A DNA stretch of 64,000 bases, from assembly GCA_039545275.1 (NCBI GenBank), contig BCHS01000002.1, forward strand, positions 868,001-932,000, written 5' to 3'. The translations under genes were made by a program, and so were the position numbers. The notes below the pieces were generated by a model. That model saw only the letters and a list, made by a program, of their open reading frames with translations. It made no database searches and was not told where the DNA came from. Shown here piece after piece: positions 42,181 through 53,487 of this stretch (positions are counted from its first letter, which is position 1; each line of letters starts with the position of its first letter). The stretch comes from Pseudomicrostroma phylloplanum (lineage: Eukaryota > Basidiomycota > Exobasidiomycetes > Microstromatales).

Positions 42181-45100
42181 ATGCCCTCTGCCAAGAGGGC
42201 GATCAAGGCCGGGCCGTCCAACGCCTCTTCCTCTTCCTCCTCATCAAGCAGTGCCGCTCCGCGACCTCCCAAGACAGCCAGTACGGCCTCCTCGGTCTCT
42301 CCTTCCAAGAGGGTCTTTGCATCTCTACGTAGGCTCCCCTCACAATTCCTCTCCGCCTTCTCTTCCTCCTCCTCGCCTTCGCCTGCCTCCTCATCATCAA
42401 AGGGCAAGCGCAAGGCAGAAGAGCGCGAGCGCGAAACACCCGCTGTCACACCTCGCAACGGCAAAGCGCGAGCTAGAGATCCCCACCTCGATACTCCCAC
42501 ATCCTCGTCTGCCGTACTCGTGGCAGACGAGTCCAGCGCCAGTCCAGCTCAGAAGAGAGCAAGGATCGCCGCGCCGGAAGCCCTCGGAAGAGAAGAGAGT
42601 CGCCGCCTCCTGGCGCTATTAGACAGCCCAGCGAGGAGCGAACACGATTGGCAGATGATATCTGTCGAAGAAGAAGACGCGGGAGCTTCGAGGAGGCTGG
42701 AGCAGGATCCTGCAAAGGATTTGGAGGACGATGATGAAGTTGCGGGGCTCTTGGGAGAGACAGGGACGAATACGAATGGAGAGGGCATCGGGAAGAGCGA
42801 GGCTGAACCTTTACCGGAAATGTCAGCCGCTCCAGACGCTACGGAGCCGCCGCCCCAAAGCAATGAAGTGAACGGGGTGGATAAGGAGCTGGCAGAGTCC
42901 GCTCCGGCGAAAGACCAAGAGACCGAAACAGGCCAGTACGAGATCGGATCAAGTGACCCAATTTCAGCGTCGGCAGAAGTCAGCGAGCAACCGGCAGAAG
43001 AGTCTACACAGGACGGCGTAACCGCAACGCCGAGAGAGCCTGGCTCAGCAGCGCAACCCGAGCTGCCGGTAGCAAAAGCGGCTAGCAGCCATAGCGAGGC
43101 TGAAGCGGAACCTGTCAAAATGCCGGTCCTATCGGACCAAGCTGACGTCAGTATGGAGACAACGATGGAGGAGATTTCTGCTCCAGTCTCTTCAGCAAGA
43201 TTCCCCACCCAAGAAGCGGCCACAGATGAGCAGCAAGCGGATTCACAAGCAGTAACCAAGGAGGAGGAGCTCGAGCAGTCTGATGAGCTGCCGGCAAGCA
43301 TGCCTGAGCCGGAGCGCCTAGAGGCTGCTGACAGCATACCGACCTCCGGACTACCGAATGGCGATATGGCGACTGATGCAGTCGAAGCGGACGAAGCGAA
43401 GACCGACAATCCTCCACTCAAGACCACAAGTAGGCTTCCAGAAGATCCAGCTCAATCTAAGCAAGCAGCAGATGCAGCAGCCAGACCTTCACCTGATGCT
43501 CAAACACTCGTAGCAAATGGAGAGGCTCAAGAGAAGGACTTGCATACTTCTGCATCACCTTTCCAGGCTCCGGCTGAGCTTCAGTCAGACCTGCAAGAGG
43601 CTTTGCAGCCACTTTCACCACCTGTCGTCAATAGCCATGCAGATACCCCGCCTTCATTATACCCGGCTCTCCCGGTTGCAGCAGACCTCGACATTACTCA
43701 AGATACTTCGAGAGACTCTCTGCCTCTGCCGGAGAAGGAAGAGGCTCTCCCTATGGGTCAGCAGGTCGCAAGCGCGGATGCCTTGACTGAGGATGTGCAA
43801 CCAGTCGAGAACGAAATGCTCGAGGCTGAGCAGCCGAGCTTCGAGCGGGAGATTGTTGATGCGGTATTCAGTGAGCCGGAACAGGGCGCAACACAGCCAG
43901 ATGAGGGACAAGACGAGGCCACGAGAGATGAGCAAGAAGAAGCCGTCGCGGTTTCTGTTCCGTCACAATCTGCTGAGGATGCTCCGTCGCCTGCTGAGGA
44001 CGGCGTAGCTGCGCATACTACGGAACTGGGCGAGGCAGAGGATATAATTGTGCCGTCGAATACAGAGGCACAGGCACCTGAGAGCAAAGCGCCGGCATCA
44101 GTTGAGTCAGAAGCTGGTGAGGGTGACAAATTCGATGGCGATGAGCTTGATGAGGCCGACGAAGACGATGTGGAAGACGAGGCGATCGATGAGGTGGATG
44201 AGGGGTCTCTACTACCTACCAATCCTGCGGTCGAAGTGATAGATTTCACAGGTGAAGACTCCTCGGACGACGAAGAGGAAATCCTCGTACCTCTACCTCA
44301 ATCGAAAGGCTCATCATCCACTGCCTTCAAGCGGACTCCCTCAAGTGGCCTACTACGGGGCCCCTTGTCCCAAGGTCCACGGGCTGCCATGTCCCCAATC
44401 TCAAACGCCGACTCGACCGTGAGTGACACGATTCGCGCTCTCGGTAGAGCCACGCTCGATCCTCGATCGCCCAGCAGTGCTTCCTCCATGAGCGCCATGT
44501 TCGATGCTCAGCGCTACCACAAGCCCATCAGGAAAGTCACACCCAGCTCCTACCCGGCGATGGCCAAGCGGCCACACATCTTTGAAGCAAGCCACAAGGC
44601 TCGTGTGAGGGGTAAAGCTCAGAAGGAGATTGGTGCTCTCAAGGTCATCTTCCAGAAGAATGCCGTCTGGCTCAGTCGCAAGGGCTTCAAGACGTCTGAG
44701 CAACTCGGCGGGTGGCTAGAGTACAAGAAGCTCCTGGGCGAGAGGATCTCGACAACGACTGGGCCAGCTCGAGAGAAGACGGCTGTACTTCAGCTGCTGA
44801 ACAATGACGGATCTGACCTCGAACGTAAGCTGAGGCGACTCCTTGGCAAGTCTGCCACTTCTGACAGCCGCATCTCCATCAAGCCAGGGAAAGAGCAGAA
44901 GCGCCTGCGGCGCGAAGCCCTCGCCAAGGAGCGTCTGCGTCGTGGCATCCTGGGTCGACCCCCCTTGCCCAAAACTCTCACTCCAGAGCAAGAAGCCCAA
45001 GTGGCAGCGGTGCTGAGCGACTACAGCTGGAAAGTGTCCGTACCTGGCGCTACCGCGTCGAATCGAGACGTAGCTATGCTCCGCCCAGGCCAGTGGATGA

Positions 45101-45980
45101 ACGACGAGACGATCACCTTCTACATGACGATGATCAACCAGCGCTCCACGCGCGCAGAAGAGGAGCGCGCCAAGCCCAACCACGACAAGCATTGGAACGC
45201 CTTCTACAGGGTGCACGCCTTCAACAGCCACTTCTGGGCCAAGATCGACCAGGTGGGCCATTCGGCCGTGGCGCGCTGGACCCGCAAGGTCGACGTCTTC
45301 TCAAAGGACCTCATCCTTGTTCCTTGCAATCTGGGCAACTCACACTGGACCTGCGCGGCGGTCAATTTCCGTCGCAAGAGAATCGAGTATTATGACTCGA
45401 TGGCGGGGGAGAATCGCAGGGTGACGAGTAAGCTGAGGGAGTATCTCAAGAAGGAGATGGCGGACAAGAAGAAGGACGGCGTCATTGATTTGAACGAGTG
45501 AGCATCCCCTTTCCGGTCCCTCTTCTTTCTCCGCGACGAGGAGGTCCACGTATCTTCCAGAGCGTTTGAGTCACGAGCTCACCTGGCCTCCCGCTTTCTT
45601 CCCCCTTCGCGTTGCTTCCGTCCGTCCCTCCGTTCCGCAGGTTCACAGACTACTTTGCCTCGGACTCCTCACCACAACAGCGCAACGGCTTCGACTGTGG
45701 CGTATTCGTCTGCGCGGCCCTCGAGCAGCTCTCCCGTCGGGATCCCTCTCACCCTTCCTTCGACCAGGATCCACCCATCGTTTCTCTCCAAGACGAGGAC
45801 GAGAGTTCTGATGAAGAGGAAGAGGATGACGAGGAGGAGGAGGAGGAGGATGGCGGATATGCTCAGAGGAGGAGGAGGAACAGGGGTGATGGGTACGAGT
45901 GGAATTTCGGGCAGGATAATATGCCCTACATGCGCAGGAGGATCATCTACGAGATCAGCCAGAGAGCGCTCCTCGATTGA
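42181..45980 (+). CDS. ULP1: SUMO protease, Ulp1 family
   Basis: Two exons (42181-45497, 45641-45980), 1218 residues. The ~950-residue N-terminal region is disordered, acidic and Ala/Glu/Ser-rich and includes a hydrophobic SUMO-binding-like segment (VEVIDFTGEDSSDDEEE). The C48 peptidase domain lies at the C-terminus: WMNDETITFYM, catalytic His in NLGNSHWTCAAV (His 1055), Asp in YYDSM (1072), oxyanion Gln in SPQQRNG (1119) and Cys in NGFDCGVFVC (1125). The intron separates the His/Asp from the Gln/Cys half, and splicing restores DLNEFTDYF. It cleaves SUMO precursors and conjugates, usually at the nuclear pore. After the Cys it has an acidic insertion (DESSDEEEEDDEEEEEEDGG) before a short final helix. 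A ULP2 assignment is less likely given the Ulp1-like RPGQWMNDETI block. Confidence 0.9.
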
Positions 45981-47072
45981 GCAGAACCATCCCACAGTAT
46001 CCTGTCAGCTCTCGCATGTTCTGCTTATTGTGAACTCCCTCTGCCTGCTGTCTTGTATCTTCGCACTTAGCTCAGCTCGCTTTGCACCGTCTGTTCTTAT
46101 ACCATCAGCAATCAATCAATCGACGTACCACTACGTCCCTGCGCGTCTTCTGAGAGACAGGCGGACACCCGGACAGACTGCACAGCTTGTACTGCCTCAC
46201 AAAGTCAGACGGTACGGTGATGTAAAGAAAGATGAGTGATTGGGCTCGACCCGGAACCAGTCCGACCGAGCGCTCAAAGGAGCAAAGAATGGAAGTAAGA
46301 TCGACAGAGAGCAGGTTCAGGGGGAAGAAGTGCCGCTTCATTCGAGGGGCAGAGTCGAGCCGAGAATCATGGTGACATCGACGGCACGTACTAACAGATC
46401 TGGGGGTAAAGGTCAGGTAAGTATCTAATGGTGGGCTCGGACTTCTTGATGTCGACAGGATCTAGAATGAATAAGAAGAAATCGGCGGCCTCGACAGTAA
46501 TTTGTAGAGCTTGTCCGGAGAGCCAAATTGAAGAGCGACGGTCGAGGGACCTCGCCATGGTATAGAAAGATTAATTGGGCTGGGTGTAGGTGACGGGGTG
46601 GGGACCAGGAGTCCGCCGTATCTCGTGGGAGACAGGAGGAGGGCAGGTGATTGATGTTCGAAGCGACAGGGGCGTGATGCAATGGGCGATCGGGCGGATG
46701 GGCATCGGCTGGAGTCTGTGGTGTTGCGGACTTGCGGGCGTCTTCTCTTCGGGTATCTCTTCCTCCTTGCACACGACATAAGGTAGGAGAAGATCGAGGT
46801 ACGCAAAGCAGAGCAAGCAAGCCTCCCTTCTCGATATGGATCTTGGAGCGGATGACCTGGACGGACATGAGCGGGAAAGGAACTTCTGGCGCACGCTTCT
46901 GAGATTCAAGCGTCGAAGGTGGTGTTGCGCTTGAGTGAGGGAATGTATGTGGTGCAGCTTGATGTAATGTACTTGACTAGTTCGGCCATAAAATCGTAGA
47001 CTTGTCGCAGCGGGGAGCGAGTGTCAAAGGCTCAGACCCTGGTCTTGACTTTGGCACATTCGGATTGAGGCA
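45981..47072. other. Intergenic, possible unrecognised small gene
   Basis: A 1.1-kb stretch between two facing genes. A minus-strand Met at 46868 opens SVQVIRSKIHIEKGGLLALL, which looks protein-like for 20 residues, and the sequence near 46420 on the plus strand resembles a splice donor. I could not assemble a convincing multi-exon protein and do not call a gene. Confidence 0.35.
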
Positions 47073-49300
47073 TCAGTGTGCCGGGGCCAAGCTTCGGGCT
47101 CTGACCGAGTCGAGAAAAGGGTCGTACTCGAAAGCGGCCCGCGTACGGCTTGCTCGTGTGGCGGCTGGCCCGTCACCAGACTGTACTGGATCTGCACCGC
47201 TGACAAAGGTGTACCTGGCGTCTTGAGAGGCCGGGATGCTGCCGCCAGTGACTGAAGACTGGCTGATGCTGCCTATGTTTCCTGCTCGTACTCTTGCGAA
47301 CAGAGGGGCCTTCATGGCGGGAGGATCGGCCTGAGCAAGTCCAGGTGCCCCGTTTGCCTCTTTGGCCTCATGGATCTGGAGTAGTCAGAGAGTAGCGTGC
47401 GTCAGCGATGTCGACTGCAATGCCGTAGTCGGAGACTGCACTCACAAAGCAGCATCGCTTGGCATACGGACAGGTGCCGTATCTCCAGAAAGTTCGGCAG
47501 AGCTCGGTCTTCCACTTGGGGTGCCTCTGGATGTTGCGCAACTCTTGCTGGCCGTGAGCGAATTGACTGCGTTACCGTGCATTAAGAGAGAGGCAGTGGT
47601 GAGCCCATGCCACGATGAAGCAATGAGCCAACAGCCGCCACTTACCATTTGACGCCATAGTCACAGTGACCTTTCTCCTCGTAGCCTCTGCAAAGCTCTG
47701 TCTTGTACAGACTCTCTTTTCGCTGTTTGCATTGCATCTCGACGCTTGACGCTCCGTTCGAAGTCTCAACTCCACGAGGAGGTGAGCTGTTGATCACGAA
47801 CATGTCGTTACTTGAAGACGTAGTGCTGTCAGTGCTGGAGGAAGGCGGTGAGGAGAAGTTTCTCTTGGCATCGGTGGTCAAGAGCGAAGTGTAGACATCT
47901 TGGTTGCCAACCAGTGGAATGTCGACTGGTACCGCCTGTGACAGACATGGGTATGTCTGTGTTGTATCAGTCTGGCAAGGTGCTGCTGTCTGCATTGGCA
48001 GAAGCTGTAGAGCTTCCTGACCCAGCATCCAGGCCGAGGCGGTCTTGGCAACAGAAGATGGCATCCAGTGAGCATGATGGTCAGCGCTGTTTACAAGCCA
48101 ATGAGTTGCGCTGTGCAAAGAGGTCGGGGAGGACTGCTGGAAGAGACGCGAGAGGAATCGAGCAGCACTCTGCGGTGAGCTTGTTGCCTCGCAAAAACAC
48201 CTCGCACTTCTCGCGGTTTTGGTACTCACGTTCGCATGGTGGTGACGATGAGGCGACGCGCCCACAGGACTGAAATGGCCATGCCCAGCAAAGGCAGTCT
48301 GCTTGTTGATGGTAGAGCTGGAGGTGTCTTTGTTGACAAAGGACACCTTGGAAGGCGTGGTGTTCAGACTTGCTGATGGCACTTCGACGGTCGCATTGTG
48401 CGACCAGGAGCGGTGAGGAGCAAAAGGTGGGGCCGTAGAATTCCATCGGCCCTTGGGTGATGACGCGACAGCTTCGCTACCGACGTGAGCGAGCTGTTCG
48501 GGATGAGGCAGAGCAAGCGTTTGGCAGGTGAAACCTGAAGGCAGGTGGGCCTCTGACGTGCACTGCATGGTAAGAGAGCGCGGCGTCTTTGCATCGCCCT
48601 TTATGTCGACACGTTGAAGCAGTGCGCCAAGCATGTGATCTTGAAGCGAGGCTGAAGTATCGATGCCCTTCGGAAATGTCTCCGAATGAGATGGAGCGAT
48701 TGTAGTCTTGCCGTCATCATCGAGCCTTATTACAGCATCGGGCGCAGCGTTGACAGCGATGTTGTGAAGAGCGTCGCTAGCCTGCTTGCTAGTCGTCAGC
48801 GGTCGACGAGCTTCCGTCTGAGTGCACCTCGTGGATGCTGTATCGTTGGCGGCTACTGCCGCATTAGAAAGACCAAGGTCAAGTCCGAGGCCATTGACAA
48901 GCGAGAGGCTGTCATTTGCCGTGTGTCGATTAGGAAGGATGGGTGGAGTCGAGTGGCGGGCGATACACGCTGGCTGCCCCTTCGAAGAGAAGTCCACGTG
49001 CGAAGGAATGGCATCGGCCCGACCAGATAGGTCTTTTGCGGGCGGCAGGGATGGTCGGCTGACTGCGTGGACTTTGTGAGTGCTGCTCGTAGAGGTTCGA
49101 CTTGCACTGAGGCGAGAGACTGCTGCGTACTCCTTGGGAGTAAAGTGAGGGCGATGGAGGATCCCACTTCGGCTTTGTACAGGGTCTTGAGGACGCTCCT
49201 CGAGATCGCGTACAGCGGACAAAGACTCTCTACAAGTTTGCGACGAAGGCGAGGCCGGGTGAGAGATGTGTGGAAGCGGTGTAGTGGCTGAGATGAACAT
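47073..49300 (-). CDS. Tandem CCCH zinc-finger protein, TIS11/ZFP36 type
   Basis: Three exons (49300-47646, 47566-47446, 47375-47073), 692 residues. Two CCCH fingers, each led by the family's K-T-E-L-C: finger 1 YKTELC with Cys 537, 546, 552 and His 556, finger 2 KTELC with Cys 575, 584, 590 and His 594, both C-x8-C-x5-C-x3-H, separated by 18 residues. Both introns cut through the fingers: the first splits the third Cys codon of finger 1 and the second lies between the last Cys and His of finger 2. The ~530-residue N-region is Ser/Thr/Ala/His-rich and disordered. TIS11 proteins bind AU-rich elements in mRNA 3' ends and trigger decay (Cth1/Cth2 in yeast act in iron shortage). The last 100 residues are Ala/Ser-rich. 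Confidence 0.92.
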
Positions 49301-50823
49301 GTTTGCGAGTATGCTGGAGCGTGAAGCAAGCAGAGAAGGTCGTGAAGTGCGTAAAGAGCTGTGCGAGCAGAGGGGGTATAGCTACGAGCGAATGACTTGG
49401 AAGATGAGGCTTGACGTTGAGCGGGGCAGAGCGAGAAGCACGTAGCCTGTACTGGGTTCCTTTGCTTTACAATGAGAGGATCAATCGGTGGTACAGCCAG
49501 CAGTAAGGCTGTATGTGCAGTGTGCGTGACTTGTGTGCAGGGAACGGTTTACTAGAGAAGGCTTGAAGTCGCAAGATGGCAGTGGTGGTCCCTGTTTGCT
49601 CGTCCCCTCGTAGGCAGGTCGCTGATCAAGCTCCTACGCGGAGCGACAAAGGTGACTGTGGATGGGGAGCAGGGAGGGACTGAAGCGTAGGTGAGGGAAG
49701 GGCAGTGGGGAAGGAGGGAAGACTGATAATGACTGTGGTGACGAGGAGCAGAGGCAGCGGGGCAGAGGCGAGGCCGCGGTGCTGAGCCCTGTGCCACGGC
49801 CTACATCCAGTTTCGCCGGAAGACTTGGGTGTACCCGTACGCTGGCACAGGGCCAGCGACACCGCGGCACCAGCCCTGTACGGTCAAAGGGTTCTTCCCC
49901 GCCGCACCCACACAGGCGGGCGAGGGGCAAGAGGGAAGAGACGCTGCAGCGCAGAGACCACCGCTCAACAATCATTGAAGCGGCTGAGCGAGCAAGCAAA
50001 GGAGCAAACAAGGAAAGTAATGAGCCAAGACCACGCAGAGGAACCATTGGCCGCGCCAGGGCACTTGAACCTGAAACCCCAAAGTACCTCGGAGCGGTAG
50101 CAATTGCTCCGGAGCCCCACGGTGACCATCGCCGTTGCCTTTGCCCTCAGATCCACTGCTCACCTTCGGCACAGTGCCGCTGGTATACTGCTTCAGCCCT
50201 GCTTCGCAGACGTCACAGCAGTTGAGCAACCTGACAGATAGGGTAGAGGTACGAGCAGCGCCGCTCAACTCGTGGTTGGCGTGATCCAGCCGAGCGCCAC
50301 GGAAGATACAGCACTGTGGCGCTAGTGATTGATCAGCTGTGGAGACCTGCGAAAACCTTGCAGTGGTGTCTGAGACGCCGACTGGCCTGCTTGACTGCAT
50401 CGCAGACCTCCCCTTAACTCCCCTTCAGGTGAGATCGGCTGCAACGGCATTGTATATCGTGGGCGTCAAAGTGGCGAGGAGAAATTGACTATATCTTTCC
50501 GCCCACCTTGACCTGCCCCTTGCAGACGGAGGTTGCGGATGGATACTTTCCTCCAGAGTGCATTGCTGAGAGCAATCGGTATAGAGGCTTACTCGTACTC
50601 TAGCGACGTAGTGGAGGTGACGCTCCAAAAGGCAGAATCGACGCCTCGACAAACTCCGATCCGTCCATCAGAGCACCGCGTCGAGCGGAAAGACGCACGC
50701 GATTGGCTCCACTTCCGTGACAAGGGTCCCCCTTGCGGCCGCTGAACGGACCTCGATTCTGCCTGTCCTTTCTACCATTGATGAAATACTAGATACACAG
50801 AGTGCTGTACCCGACCTCACGAC
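49301..50823. other. Large divergent intergenic region
   Basis: About 1.5 kb between the CCCH gene and the DNA ligase, on opposite strands. No supportable gene; the reading frames here are short, Arg/Ser-rich and show no motifs. Both promoters should lie here. Confidence 0.5.
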
Positions 50824-52597
50824 ATGGACCCAACAACGGCCGAGGTTGCGGGAGTCCGGCCAAAGTTGCTTCTTGCTGTCGGTGAGGTCCGAGAGGTGCC
50901 GGGAAGCGGCAGGGAGAATTGGAAGATTCGCAGGTAAGGCCTCTGTAGCACAACGAAAGTCTCAGAGCCTACTCGTGGTCTGCCCGCTGACGACGAATAC
51001 TTGGCCCCGCTTGTGTATTCCCCACAGGTGTGAAGGCAATTACTTTTCGTGCAGCTGTGGAGTGTGGAAATACGCGAAAAGCTCCTCTCCCCTGAATCGC
51101 ACTTGTAGACATTTGGAGAAAGCCCTTGGGCGCGACTACGAAGCTGCCCGGATGAAGTGGGGGGTGAGCACAGGACGGGGCCCGGCGGACGAGTCTGCCC
51201 GCTGAAGCTTACTGATACATACCATCCTGGTCCTATAGGAATCGCAAATCAAGGCTCGATCCACCTCCCCCTCCGAATCTTTCTCAGGGTCATCAGCCCC
51301 GCAGAAGCCCTCGGGATCTGCTCTGCCAACGATCTCGCGCGACGAATCAGAATACGGCAAGGTCATGGACGCTAAGGCCTGGCCGCCAGCGCAAGATGCA
51401 TCGGCGAAGATAGACACCGATCCCTGGACGGGCCATAGCACATTCAACGGCAGAACGTTACGCAAGGACTTCGACGCTGGCAGCGCGGTCCCCATGATGC
51501 TCTCGGAGAGCTGGGACCTTGGGAGAATGGATCCGACGGGTTGGTGGATGAGCGAGAAGCTGGATGGGTGTAGGGCTTACTGGACCGGGGATCGGCTGAT
51601 CTCCCGAAGCAACAAAGAGTGGGAAGCCCCCGCCTGGTTTTTGGACAGTACGTACCCGATCGCTATCGCATAGAAGTTACCTTCATGCTGATCCCCAGAG
51701 TTGACTTCACTTATCACGACCCCTCTCAGAGCTGCCCAAAGGCTTCGCCCTGGATGGGGAACTTTGGAGGGAGAGGGATGGATTTGAGGAGCTGTCCGGC
51801 ATCTGCCGTAGATCCGTAAGTGTGAAGCTCACAAAGGGCGCGTCAGAAGGGGTTCGAAGCTGAACATGATTCGATGACTCCACATTTGACAGGATCACGA
51901 CGGATGGAGGACCGTCAGCTACTTCGTCTTCGACGCTCCTGACTTACCTCTTCCTTACGAGGAAAGACTTCGGTCAGCTCGCGCCAAAGTCCCGGAGGGC
52001 GAGATGACTCCGGACGAAGTCCTGAGGGGCAAATTCGGTGGTCGGGTAGCCACCTTGCCCATGATCAAATGCACCGGTAAAGCTCACCTCGATGCCTACC
52101 TCACCGAGATCCAGAATCTCGGCGGTGAAGGGGTGATGCTGCGCCGACAGCACTCTCCTTATGAGAGGGGGCGCTCGTCCCACAGTCAGAAGGTCAAGGT
52201 GTGGTACGACGCCGAGGCACAAGTAGTGGGCCACAGGCGTGGAGAGGGCCGATATAAGGGGCAGATGGGGTCCCTCGCTCTCCTCATGGAATGTGGCACC
52301 GTCTTCACCTGTGGCTCCGGCTTGACGGATGCAATGCGTCGGGACTGGCAGCCCCCAAAGGGAACAATCGTGCGATATCGCTTCCACGAGATGACCCAGG
52401 ACGGATGGCCGCGCTTTCCCATCTACGTCGGCGTCTGCCACGATAGGGACAGGCCCAAAGATGCCATCGTCAAGTCGGCAGGGATCAGGCTGGCCAAGAG
52501 GGCGCGTGTGGAGGAGCAGGATATTGACGGCTTCGGCAAGATTGAGCTCTCCTCTCCGGTGATGCATAAGCCAGGGGAAGGAAGCTCCAAGAAGTAG
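50824..52597 (+). CDS. ATP-dependent DNA ligase with N-terminal SWIM-type zinc finger
   Basis: Five exons (50824-50933, 51028-51163, 51239-51647, 51730-51815, 51893-52597), 481 residues. The N-terminus has a SWIM zinc finger CSCGVWKYAKSSSPLNRTCRH (C-x-C-xn-C-x-H). Then comes the ligase core: motif I with the adenylated Lys in SEKLDGCRAYW (Lys 189), motif III LDGELW, motif IIIa-like VSYFVFDAP, motif IV EGVMLR, and motif V-like SQKVKVWYDAEAQVVG followed by a short OB-fold. The layout is that of small ATP ligases with SWIM-like domains found in some fungi and bacteria, distinct from CDC9 (LigI) and DNL4 (LigIV). It is probably a repair or mitochondrial ligase, but no targeting peptide is evident. 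All four introns were placed by restoring motifs; the first exon is short. Confidence 0.85.
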
Positions 52598-53487
52598 AGT
52601 GCGCTGGGATTCAAGAGAGAAGGCGACTCACCACCAGGTGGGCATCGATGGATATTGTACAGTAGTTGTAGAGTAGCAGACCGCCCGATCGAGGCCCTGA
52701 GCATGATACCCTTTCGAACTCATTCATGGCAAGCTGAATTGTTCGCTATCGTAGTGTCCCTGACACAGACATAAAGTTTCCTTCGTGAGACTACAACGTA
52801 CGCTCTCGCCGCGCTTCTTACGAGACTGGTCGCCCTCGTGCGGACTGTGCCGGTCTCGGAGGTGATTTGAAATCAACGGGAGCAGATGAAAATGTTGGGC
52901 ACGACAAGGCAAGGCAAGACGAGGCAATGGTCAGCGACGGTGCTGTTACCAACGAGGTGCATGTGATCCACTGTTGGCTGCTCTGAGGATTAGATGTCGT
53001 CTGCATCGATGTGCGAGCGAGGGAGAGCTTCGAGCCCAAGTGATCATGTGAAGCGGCAGCATTTGTCAGACGCGGTCCAGATGCTGTCTGCTGTGGCCAG
53101 CCTATCTGGGGCTGGCTGATAATTAATTCGAGTCCAGACGAGCCACCGCTTCCCCTTGAAACCGCACAGCAACGATCCTCTTTGCTTTCTCCAATCACCC
53201 GGTCCTGCATCATCGCTTCCAAGCTAGACTATCAGACATCGCTCTCGTCTCAGCTTGAAGCGACATGGACTTGATCCTCTAACAGACAACCTCCTTCACA
53301 TCCGGTCCCTCAGTCCCAATCTCGAAGCGGACCTTCGATCAGCGTCGCGTTGCTCATCCAACTCAGCCACCCTTTGGTGGAAACAGCCCGATCATCTGAG
53401 AGCATCCTGATCCGACAGAGGACAGAGGATACTGGCAAAGGACCCACATCACTCAAGGGACAGGTGTTGAGTTCACTGAGGCCACTC
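52598..53487. other. Intergenic between DNA ligase and GATA factor
   Basis: 890 bases, tandem plus-strand genes. No gene seen; the far end is leader/promoter for the GATA factor. Confidence 0.5.

Noticed and set aside
42549..43427. 292-codon open frame antisense to ULP1
   Set aside because: It mirrors an acidic Ala/Glu/Ser-rich coding stretch and has low-complexity Ser-rich output without a domain.
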